Source: Pestalotiopsis fici W106-1
Lineage: Eukaryota; Ascomycota; Sordariomycetes; Amphisphaeriales; Sporocadaceae
Direction of reading: 5' to 3'
Assembly: GCF_000516985.1 (NCBI RefSeq)
Contig: NW_006917091.1
Coordinates: 492,285-556,284 of the forward strand
DNA length: 64,000 bases
Shown: one piece after another, positions 13,109 to 23,142 of the stretch
How positions within the stretch are numbered: the stretch's first letter is position 1
How the letters are laid out: the number at the start of each line of letters is the position of its first letter
Made by a program: the position numbers and the translations under genes
Notes under the pieces: model-generated
The model's database searches: none
What the model was told of the DNA's origin: nothing
Seen by the model: the letters and a program-made list of their open reading frames with translations, nothing else

Positions 13109-16100
13109 TTTTAATTACTTTTATTTAAATATATTACTTTTAAAAAAAATTTTAAGCAATATTTAGCAAAATATCGTTAACCGGAAAAACTCCTTTTTTT
13201 TATTTAAATACTTTTAGCGCTCGCTTACGCAAAAAATAAAAAAAAATATTTTCGAATTAACCAAAAACCAATATTTAAAATTAGTTAAAAAAAATCCGCG
13301 TATTTAAAAAAAAGGAAACCACCTCCCTTATACGCGAGGCCTAAATAGGACAAATTATACAAAAATTATAAAATTTTAATAATGCTATAGCTAAGGCAAC
13401 TAATATTATTTTTACCCCAATTTATTCCGAAAAGCTTAAACTTAATATATTAGCGGCTTTTAACGGTACCCCCGGGTTACTCTAAAAATTCCTAACCTAG
13501 GTCCGAGCCTATTAAACCTTTTACGGCAACTAATTTATAATAAAAAAATAAAAAATACTTTATGCTGCGTTTTACCTTAAAAAATAAATATTTACCTAAT
13601 TCGAACTTTACCTTTTAAATATAATTAAGCACGAATAATAAATAAAACTATATAAGGCGGAAATTTAAAATATTTTCCAAAATTATATAAAATTCGAAGC
13701 GGCGCTTTAATTTTTATTTTAAAATCCGGACGAAAAACGACAAACTAAAAAAAAATTTAAAAACCTTAAATAAAAAAAATCCGTATCTAATTATACGGCA
13801 AACTTTAAACGCATTATTACTAAAATAAAATATACCGACGATATTAGGATTATATTATATTATTAAAAACTTAAAAATAATATTAAAAATAAATTTAGCA
13901 GGATTTTTAAATTATTAGCCGAATTTAACAAATATAGCGAATTTACCGTCAAAATCGATAACTAATTATACGCTCGATAAAACAAAAAAAAATTACTTTA
14001 TATTACGTTTTTAACGTAATTACGCTAATATAAGTAAACCACGGAATAATTAATAACCTAAAAACAATTAGCGCGATAAAACCTTATACGGAACCTATAG
14101 CGAATAAATAGACTTTAACGCTATTTAACGCAAAAATAAATCTAAAATTAAATGCTATAATTACGATAAAATAAGATATTACGCTAACGAGTATCGCCAA
14201 CCCAAAAAATCGGGATTTAAGCTAGTATTAAAAGGCAAAAGGCAATTTAATAGCATTAAAAAGGATAATATACCCCACGAATTACTTTTTTAAACGGCGT
14301 GCTTCGATAATAAATATCGGACGTATAAATCTAGCAAAAATAAAAGCGGATAATACCCCTAAAAACGGAGAACCTTAGCAGCTATACGATTAGGAAAAAC
14401 CGTATACTTCGGAAAATAAAAACAACTTTAGGATAATAACGATTACACACTTTCGGATGCCTTAAAAAACAAAGCATACCACCAAATAAAATAGGCAAAA
14501 GGCCAGAATTAGCAAAATTTATATAATAACACCTTTAATTGCGAAAAAAGCATCGATATCGATATAGATTTTAACGAGCAAAAAAAAAACAGACTCGTTA
14601 AACTCATTTAAAATAACGATAAAGAATATATTATCGATTATATATCTAAAAACGGAACTAGCTACGTCTATAATATAATTATTATTATAATAAAATAATA
14701 AAACACCGCATTATAATTTGTAAAAATCTTTTAAAAAAAAACTAATATTTTATAAACCCGACGAACCCTAAAAGCAATAATAAAAAATAACGCAAAGCTT
14801 ACCTATATATATTTAGCATATAATACCGTAATATAATACGGATATATTAACCCTAATTGCGATACGCATTTATAAAATAAAATCCGAAAAAGGATATTTT
14901 TTTTGCAATATAATAAAAACGCTATTTACCACCTTTTTAAAGCGGAAAAAACAGAAAATATAAAAATTAATTATATCGACCTTTAAAAATTCGTAATATT
15001 TTATATACGATTATAAAATTTAAACCGATATTTAAAAAACGGGGATAGGAAATAGGAAAAATGCCTATATTATAATTGCGAATATTACGCAATAAAAAAA
15101 ATTAAAGCATAGCACCTTTTTAAAAAATATAAAGCAGTAAAACGCATCCGCGTTATAGCCACCTAATTAAAAAACAATAATATTAAAAAACTAATATAAG
15201 CTATAAATAACGGATACGAACCACCTATATATTTAATAGCTAACCTATTATTACGATTAATTATCGAAATAATAAAAAAAACGGGAGAAATCTATATTAA
15301 GATTATAACCAGCTTATATTTCGTATACTAAAGATATAAGGAGCTAAAAAAGCCCTTTAGGGACGATAAAAAATAAAAAAATACCCCTAATATATAATTA
15401 AAAACCGGCGAATTATCTAAATAATACGGAAATCGACCCCTACGAGCCAAAAAGAATTTAAGCATATTAAAATAATAAATATATACGGCCGCCGAAACGC
15501 GATAAGCTAATAAACAAATTAATAAAAATTCGGGAAACGATTACGGGCATTTCTAAAGCGATAAAAATAAACCCCGACTAAAAAGTCCATATATGCTATA
15601 AGCAGCATTAATATTAATAAATATTTTACGATTTAAATTAAAATTATAAACTAAAAAATACGAGCTTTAATAAATACGGGAGCTTAAGGAAATTTTATTT
15701 TATTAGTAATCGTTAACGCTTTATAAATATTATAAAAGCAAAAAAAACGCTTTACGCATTTAATATTATTAATAAAAAACCTATATCGTACGGAAACGGA
15801 ATAATAAATATAAAAATTGCGTATATTTAAATTTATATTTAAAACCACGAAAAAGGACTTAAATGCGATATTACAAAAATCACGGATTACGATATTATCC
15901 TAAGGATACCCTAATTACGAGCGAATAACCCCAAAATTAACTAAAATACCGGCCAATTTTAATAAAATATATTAGGAAAAAAATTAGCCTTTAAAAAGCG
16001 CTAAAATAAGCCTTTAAGCAACCCTAAAATATTTAAATTTTATTTTATAACCAAATATATTAAGCCGAAATTTAAAACTAAAATATTAAAAAAATACTAG

Positions 16101-19100
16101 GAGTTTAGCGACCTATTTAATAAAATATTAAAAATAAAATTATTAAAATATATAAAATATAACTATAAAATACCTTTTTAGGAAAGGAAAAAGCTATATT
16201 TTATGCTAATGTACCTAATAAAATTTTAGTACGAAAAGGCATTAAAGGAATACCTAGCGGATATATTATAAAAAAGATAAATTACGGAATTTATTTCGCC
16301 CGTAGGATATTTAATATTTTTTGTACCTAAAAAAAATAAAAACGGAAAACCTAAATAAAAACTTTGCATCGATTACCGCAAGCTTAACGATATTACGATT
16401 AAAAATCGATACCTTTTATTTTTAATTAAAAACCTACGTAATAAATTATACGGAGCTTAATAATTTACGGCCTTAGATTTGCCTAACGCGTACGGCTTAA
16501 TATAAATTAAAAAAGGAGAAAAATAGAAAACCGCTTTTTGTTATAAATATAAATATTTTAAATATAAAATTATGCCTTTCGGATTAATTAATACATTAGC
16601 AAGCTTTTAAAATATAATTAACGACGTTTTAAAAGAATACCTCGATAAATTCGTAATAATATACCTTAACGATATATTTATTTATTTTAAAAATTTTAAC
16701 GAATATTAATAATATATTAAAATAGTGTTATAAAAGCTATAAAATATAAACCTGCTAATTAACCTAAAAAAAAGCGAATTTTATAAAAAAAAAATTACTT
16801 TCGTAAAATATATAATATCCCCCGGAAAAATTAAAATAGAATTATCTAAAATCTTAATAATAAAAAATTAGCCTACCCCGATTTTGGTAATAAAAATCAA
16901 ATCCTTTTTAGGATTCGTAAACTTTTACCGAATATTCGTTTAAAAATTCGGAGGTATCGCCGCACCGCTTACGCATTTAATAAAAAAGGATATATTTTTC
17001 GATTAAATACCCGAAGCGCAGGAAACCTTCGAAGCAGTTAAAAAACGAATTACGGATAAACCTATAATATATATAATAAACCTAAAACGGGAATTTAAAA
17101 TTAAAATAGATATTTTAAATTATGCTATAAGCGGATAATTTATATAAAAAGATAATAACGAAAAATTATACCTAATTACGTTTTATAGCAAAAAATTTAC
17201 GAAAAAATAACTAAATTACTAAATTTATAATAAAAAATTTATAGCTATTATCGAAGCATTTTAAAAATAAAAACACTATTTTAGCGGAATTAAATACTAA
17301 ATTAAAATTTATACCAATTATGAAAATCTAGCTTTATTTATTATTAATAAAAAATTTAATAAGCGATAAATTAAATAGGCAAAATTCTTAGCAAATTTTA
17401 ATTTTAAAATTATTTACCGCAAAAAATTAAAAAACGGTAAAGCCGACGCTTTTAGCCGAAAACCGGACCATTTTTAGGAAATACTAAAAAAAACTAACAC
17501 CATTCTTTCGATAAACGCCGATAAAAACTTAATACTAACCGTAACCCTATACGCAATTACAAAAATTATTAGCGACGAAAATTAAACAAAAAAAGTTATT
17601 AATACAGCACGACCACTACTCCAAAATCTATTTTATAACCTAATATTAAAAATAAAAAAATTCGAAGATATCGTTAAATATAATAGCAAATTTTAAATAC
17701 CGGATAAACTCCGAAAAAACCTTATTAAAAATTATTATAAATTACTAATTTACGGATATTAAAAAGTCTTTAAAACTTTTAAACGAATCTAGCAAAAATT
17801 CGATTACCCGAATTTCCGATAAATAATCAGCAATATTATAAAAAAATATAATTTATATAATAAAGCAAAATTAGCATAATATAAATAATATAAAAAACTA
17901 TAACTTATACTACCGCCAAATAAAATATAAAAATCTATAGTATTAAATTTTATTATAAAATTACCGCTTTTAAAAAAACCTTTAATTAGAATTTTTTACG
18001 ATAATATCCTAATATTTATAAAACGATTCACAAAATACGCTTATTTCCTCCTATATAAAAAAGCCAATAACGCAAAAAATCTAGCTTATACGTTTTTTCG
18101 GACGATAGCTAATTAGCATAAATTACTAAACAAAATCATTTTAAATCGAAATAAATTCTTTATATTAAAATTCTGGAAATTACTTATTAATTAGCTAAGG
18201 TGCAATTATAAGCTTTTAATAGCTTTTTATCCGCAAATTAACGGATAAATAAAACGAGCAAATTAAATACTCGAAAAATACCTTAAATGCTACGTTAATT
18301 ACGAATAAAATAATTAAGTTATATTATTACCACTTGTATAATTCGCATATAATAATATAATACGAAAACCCACTAAAATATCACTATTCTACGCTAATTA
18401 CGGATATAAACCCGATATTACCAAAAAACCACTAAAAAAAAAAACTTATATTATACGCTATTTTACGCATTAAATAATTTAAAAATCTATAAGCAGAATT
18501 CTAAAAAACCTTTATTATTATTTAATAAAAAATAAAACTTTAATACGATAAAAAAAATTAAAAAATTAATTTTTAAAAAAAAGGATAAAATTTATTTTTT
18601 ACGCAAAAATATTAAAACGAAACGATTAAGCGATAAATTCGATTTTAAAAAACTCGGATTATTTAAAATCGATAAAAAAATTTCGAATATTAATTACCGA
18701 TTTAAGCTATAAAAAATTATAAAAAACCATAAAACCTTTTATATTTTATTACTCGAATTAGCACTAAAAAACGCTAAAATCGACGAAATACTAAAAATAA
18801 AACTAAATTAGCAAAAATATATTATTAAAAAAATTATCGACTATAAAAAAATCGGACGCAAATATTAATTTTACGTTAAATAAAAAAATTACTTACCTAA
18901 AAAAAATACTTAGGAACCTAAAAAGCATATTAAAAATTATATCGCTTTTAACTAATATTTTTAGCTTCGATAAAAGGACCGAAATTTATAAAGTTATTTC
19001 CGAAACTAAATACCGATTAATTAGGCTTATTAGGGATACCTAATAATTAAAAATCGTTTATTACGAAATATTTGTAATTTTTAAAAGCAAAAAAAACCCT

Positions 19101-19674
19101 ATTTTCCTTATTTAATTCCTTTATATTATAAGCGAATAATTCGGAATTATAAGCCTTTATTCGTGCTTTAATTTTCCGAATCCGAAATAACCGATTAATA
19201 ATAGCCGCTAAAAAAAATTAAAGCTTAGCTATTTTTTCGTAAAATTCTAAAAGGCTATTATTCGCTTTTTTTTTTTGGTTTTTAATTTCCGCTATTAATC
19301 TAAAACCTTCCGAAGCGTAAAAGCTACTAAAATACTATTATACTTCCGAAAAAAATACGCGATATATTTTAAATAACGAATCGATTTTTCGTCCGTTATT
19401 CGGCAAAAACGCTTATTTTTAAAGCAAAGCGTATACGGCATATTTATAATACGACCGTTTAATTTAATAAAATTAAAAAGCTTAATTTGTTTATAAGCTT
19501 TTCGTTTTTTCGTTATTTCCGATAAAAATTCTAATATAATAAGCATATATTATAAATAAAGCAAAAAAGAACGATAAAAAAAGGAAATAAAATAATTACG
19601 GCACGTAGGCACCACGACCTATTTAAATAGCCTAAAAATCTTTTAAAGATAAAAGATATAAAAAAAAGAGCTAA
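13109..19674 (+). pseudogene. Degraded gag-pol of the inner chromovirus-type Gypsy element
   Basis: Motifs read through stops on the plus strand. A gag zinc knuckle lies at 14153-14197, where the spacing of a CCHC box survives but three metal ligands have become Tyr (CYNYDKIRYYANEYR). The protease active site at 15661-15697 reads RALINTGA, with the catalytic Asp changed to Asn. The reverse transcriptase runs about 16330-16900 with MPFGLIN and YLNDI at 16662-16676 (first catalytic Asp changed to Asn). RNase H lies about 17.0-17.45 kb. The integrase core end near 18224-18303 contains FYPQING and KRAN. The chromodomain at about 18780-18960 has a TWEP-type end whose Trp is now TAG (18911-18913). 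All changes fit G-to-A on the coding strand. No product can be made. Confidence 0.88.
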
Positions 19675-20190
19675 TATTATAAATATATATTTTTATATAA
19701 AAATAAATAAATATATTAGCGTTTAAAAAAAAAGGGAAAGGCTTAGCATCGAAAGCCGGGAATAAATTAAAATAAAAACTATTATCCTTAATAGCTGCTA
19801 GCTAGCTGCTTAATAAAATTATAATTTTAGCAATAATTTAAACGGTTAAATTATTAGGATTATTAAATTTTATTAATTCTAAAACTATAAAATCGGCTTA
19901 GTATTATAATTTAAGGAATATTAGTAAAGGAATAAATAAATATATATTATAAAAAAATTTCCTATATAAATAATTATTATTTTAATAATTAATCTAAGCA
20001 TTTATTTTACCTATAAATAAAGCATTTAATACGCTTTAACGACTATATTTATAAATTAATTCTATTACCTTTACCTTTAAATACTTATTACTTAATACCT
20101 TTTTTTAAAACTACCGTTCCCTATTAGCATAAACCCCAATACCTTTTATACTTTAGGTTTATTCTAGAAACCCGTAATATAGTCGTTACA
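19675..20190 (+). repeat. 3' LTR of the inner Gypsy element
   Basis: 516 bp, starting TATTATAAAT and ending CGTTACA; partner of 12592-13108. It is more AT-rich than the 5' LTR at its start but keeps more C towards its end (GTCGTTACA). Confidence 0.92.
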
Positions 20191-20195
20191 CTTTA
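20191..20195. repeat. Right target-site duplication CTTTA
   Basis: Exact copy of 12587-12591, directly after the inner 3' LTR. Confidence 0.9.
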
Positions 20196-21707
20196 TAATT
20201 AAAATAATAGCTATATATTGCTATAAGATTTTTAATAGGATTACCGCGTTTTAAATCGCGAAGTCGGTTTTTTAAAATACGTTTTTGCTTAGTATTTCTA
20301 ATACGAAAAGTTATTTTAATTTTAGTTTTAGTTTCGAATTAAATTTTATATTTATTAATAGCTATTCGTATATAATCCTTTATAACTTTACTAACGCTTT
20401 AATAAAGCAGCTTTTTTAATATATTTTAATTAGTTATAATATAGGAGTTAAATAATTTTTTTATACTTTTAAAAAAAGATATTGCCTTTTTGCTATTAAA
20501 TTTAAATTTAGAATATTCGTTAACCCTAAAAGTAATTATATATATCCGAATAATCGGAATATAATAAATAGGGATTTAAATAAAAAAAAGGGTTTAAAGA
20601 ATAAATTAACGTTAATTATATAATCGCTAGATTTTAAATATATTATTAATACTATTTAAAAAGGTAGCCGAAATAATAGGCTCTTTATTAAAAGGATCGA
20701 TATTAAAATTTAATATAGCGAATACTTAATTTAATAAATTAAATAAAAATAGGAAATAAAATATAATTTAAGATTAATTAAAATAATTATAAAAATAATA
20801 TCGCGGATTAAATCTAATTTTTTTTTATCGTATAATTATTATATATTTAATATTAATATTTATAATTAGCTTTTTATCCTATTTAGGGTTATATTTCCGG
20901 AATATATTTAAAGCAATTGCCGAAATTAATTATTTAATTTTATAATTTTTAAGCTTTTTTCGGTTATCGTTAATTAATTTATTAGCCTTTAATTTATATT
21001 TAATAATTATATTTAGTTTTTTAATAATATTTTCGTTTAATAATAAAATTAAATATTAAACTAAAAATACCGGTTAAACCGTATAATCCTAAGCCTTATT
21101 TTTAAAATCGGTAATTATTTAATTAATTTTCCCTTTCGTATTTAGTAAATATATTTTATAAAATCTTAGTAATATTCGTATTTAATAAATATTAAGCTAA
21201 AATAATAAAACTCGTCGTATATCGCATAAATAAATCTAAAATACCGATATTTAAGCGATATAAATTAATTATGCGATAACCGGATAACCTATATCCTTTT
21301 TTTTTTGCGGATAAAAATAATTAAAATGCTATATATTAAAAATACCGTATTAATAATAAAAATATTATTAATATACTAATAACTAAATAACTACGGCTTA
21401 ATATAATTAGGCTTATAACTATATTACGCCGATCTAGCTATTCCGTACGCATAAAAAAAATAAAGGCTTTTTTTTACCGTAATTAGCTAAATATCGATAA
21501 ATTTTTAGCATTTCCGTTTAGGCTAAAAAGGCAAATTATCGGGGTTCTCCTTATTTTTACGAAAAAATATTTTTATTATTTTAATTAAATTTATTTTACT
21601 AAAAATGCTTTATAAAAAATTATCGTGCGTAATCGTATCGTCGGCGTATAAATATAATCGTATTAATATGCGAAAGGTTTGATCCTATAGCTAAGCATTA
21701 TTTAAGA

Positions 21708-21967
21708 TAAAGAATAAAAACTAAACCAAACTAACCCCTACTTAAAACGGATAGCCGTAAAGCTGTGGCCTTTATATGGTTTTTAATTAAATAGCATATA
21801 AAATCTTAAAATATATAAAAATAATTTTAATTAAAAAAACGATAGATTATGGTCTTATATGCTAAATGCAACGAAAAATAAAGGCTTATAAGTCCCGAAG
21901 GGATTTATAAAGCCACTCTAAGCTAAGCCTCCATAGCCACTTTTAGTGGGCATCTCCAGCACCCCCA
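21708..21967 (-). repeat. Right 260-bp terminal repeat of the outer element
   Basis: Partner of 2540-2799. Its first part is RIP-altered (TAAAGAATAAAAACT against TGGGGAACAAAAACC on the left), while its last 50 bp are GC-richer and look hardly mutated (AGTGGGCATCTCCAGCACCCCCA region), so mutation fades out at this edge. Confidence 0.85.
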
Positions 21968-22166
21968 CATCAATCAGACCAGTCCGGTTGAGGCCGAGCT
22001 CTATCAAACGGTTTACGTCTGCAAGTTCGAGTATATACGTTAATGCGTCGGCACGGCTCATGTCGCGGTATTCACTCTTTTCGATCTTTTCTGCGTCAGC
22101 CTCCGTCGTCAAGCTAAGAAAGTATGTCAAGTGTAGCAGACAATTATTCCACAACAATTGTCTCAT
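21968..22166 (-). pseudogene. Unrecognised host coding fragment next to the repeat
   Basis: The minus strand is open for about 66 codons from 22166 to the repeat border and then runs on into the terminal repeat. The segment from SLTTEADAEKIEKSEYRDM through ALTYILELADVNRLIELGL is amphipathic and gene-like. I do not recognise the family, and it does not look like the missing part of the thioesterase on the left side. Probably one exon of a gene cut by the element. Confidence 0.3.
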
Positions 22167-22191
22167 GCGGGTTTTGATATGCCGGGCGGGN

Positions 22192-22631
22192 GGGGGGGGT
22201 TGAAGCTACCAAGAATTTGGACCGTGCCAGGTCCATTGGATGCTTCAAGCTACCTGCCTCCGCCGGAAGCGCACGCCGGGATTCTGTCCGACTCAATTGT
22301 GACTGGGTCATATGTGCTCTCTGGCAATGGTCGCAGCTGGCGGGACATTACCAAGATTATGCAAAAGAATCGGCCGGGTCTCGGCACTCCAATCCAACCT
22401 GTTGTCGAGGTTCATTTTGCGAGAACAGGCAGCAGAAAGGCGGAATTGGATCTGGGGATCAAATGGTGCTCTTGGGACCAGATAATCAAAGATGTAGTGG
22501 AGCAGCAGCTGGAGCTGCGAACGTCGATAAGGAGAGACTCAAGCTCTATGGAGATGAGAGTTGAAATGGTGGGTAATGTCTCTCTGGACTTGGTATTGAG
22601 CGCAATATATGTAGTTTCCTTACATCATTGA
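22192..22631 (+). pseudogene. C-terminal fragment resembling an NAD(P)-binding reductase (extended SDR / NmrA-like)
   Basis: The plus-strand frame reads a PRIWTVPGP segment, then YVLSGNGRSWRDITKIM, then KAELDLGIKWCSWDQIIKDVVEQQLEL. The last block looks like the C-terminal helix of fungal NAD-dependent epimerase/dehydratase-like reductases (pattern K-x-x-x-x-LGIKW-x-S-W-x-x-x-x-x-D-VEQQ). The Rossmann GxxGxxG nucleotide-binding half is absent: the frame starts at a G-run with an ambiguous base (N at 22191) close to the transposon block. After about 22540 the reading no longer looks like the family, so an intron or decay is likely there. With the thioesterase tail on the other side it may be a leftover of a secondary-metabolite cluster. 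Family call is moderate to low. Confidence 0.4.
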
Positions 22632-23142
22632 TCTAAGATGTTGTGACTCAAAGCAAACTGTCTCATTGACTGATCTCGGTAATCAATTTGCGACGCTTAT
22701 GTTACATATGCCAGCAGGAGGTAGTTTTGTTGCGCGGTGCGCCGTCTGACCTAAATCAGTGTCGGTGACAATGGCTGGACACTGGTACAACGCTGATTCT
22801 TAATTTATGTCGACTGCTCGCCTCTTGAATGAATGCGTTCCGTGTCATTGTTGCGGGGTCTGCTGTAACCGAGTTGGGTCTTATTGTGGCCTCAGAAAAT
22901 GTCGTCCTAGGCTGCTCAAATTAGAGCCAAGCACCAACGGCCAATTTGAAGATCGACGGCAGCGTCGTGCCTTTCCAATTAGGATCTTAACAGAGCAATT
23001 CACAGCCGCAACTCTATATCCACTCAAACTCAATCTAATCCTTTGTTGTTTGCTTACAATACATTCCACTCCGTTTGCCTACCGTATGTAATGATACTCC
23101 TATACAAAACATCCCGCCGGGTCCCACATATCTTACGTTTCC
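22632..23142. other. Intergenic, nothing recognised
   Basis: Normal base composition, no RIP mark. Open frames under 95 codons without family motifs. Holds the 3' region of the NLR-like gene that ends at 23143. Confidence 0.45.

Larger units (their letters stand above)
12592..20190 (+). mobile_element. Inner chromodomain-type Ty3/Gypsy retrotransposon, RIP-inactivated
   Basis: A full-length 7,599-bp LTR element on the plus strand, inserted in the outer element. It has LTRs of 517 and 516 bp, a perfect 5-bp target duplication (CTTTA), and an internal region with degraded gag, protease, reverse transcriptase, RNase H, integrase and chromodomain in that order (chromovirus arrangement). The outer TG/CA tips appear as TA and CA/TA because TG and CA are the RIP target steps. 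Its position inside the outer element dates it as the younger insertion, yet both are heavily mutated. Confidence 0.92.
2540..21967 (-). mobile_element. RIP-mutated LTR retroelement nest (outer element)
   Basis: About 19.4 kb of AT-rich DNA bounded by two 260-bp direct repeats (2540-2799 and 21708-21967). TpG and CpA are almost absent while TpA is very common and CpG is partly kept, the mark of RIP. The minus strand carries a dead Ty3/Gypsy pol (protease near 10.72-10.76 kb, reverse transcriptase near 9.38-9.63 kb, integrase end near 6.93-7.18 kb). A second, plus-strand element sits inside at 12592-20190. Without it the outer element would be about 11.8 kb, long for a Gypsy element, and roughly 4 kb (2.8-6.8 kb) beyond the integrase end is unexplained, so a third insertion is possible. 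No target-site duplication is seen: the flanking pentamers are TGAGA on the left and CATCA on the right. Confidence 0.8.

Noticed and set aside
19295..19546. 83-codon minus-strand frame in the inner element
   Set aside because: Antisense to the 3' part of the inner element downstream of its chromodomain relic; Lys/Ile/Phe/Tyr composition is that of AT-rich DNA.
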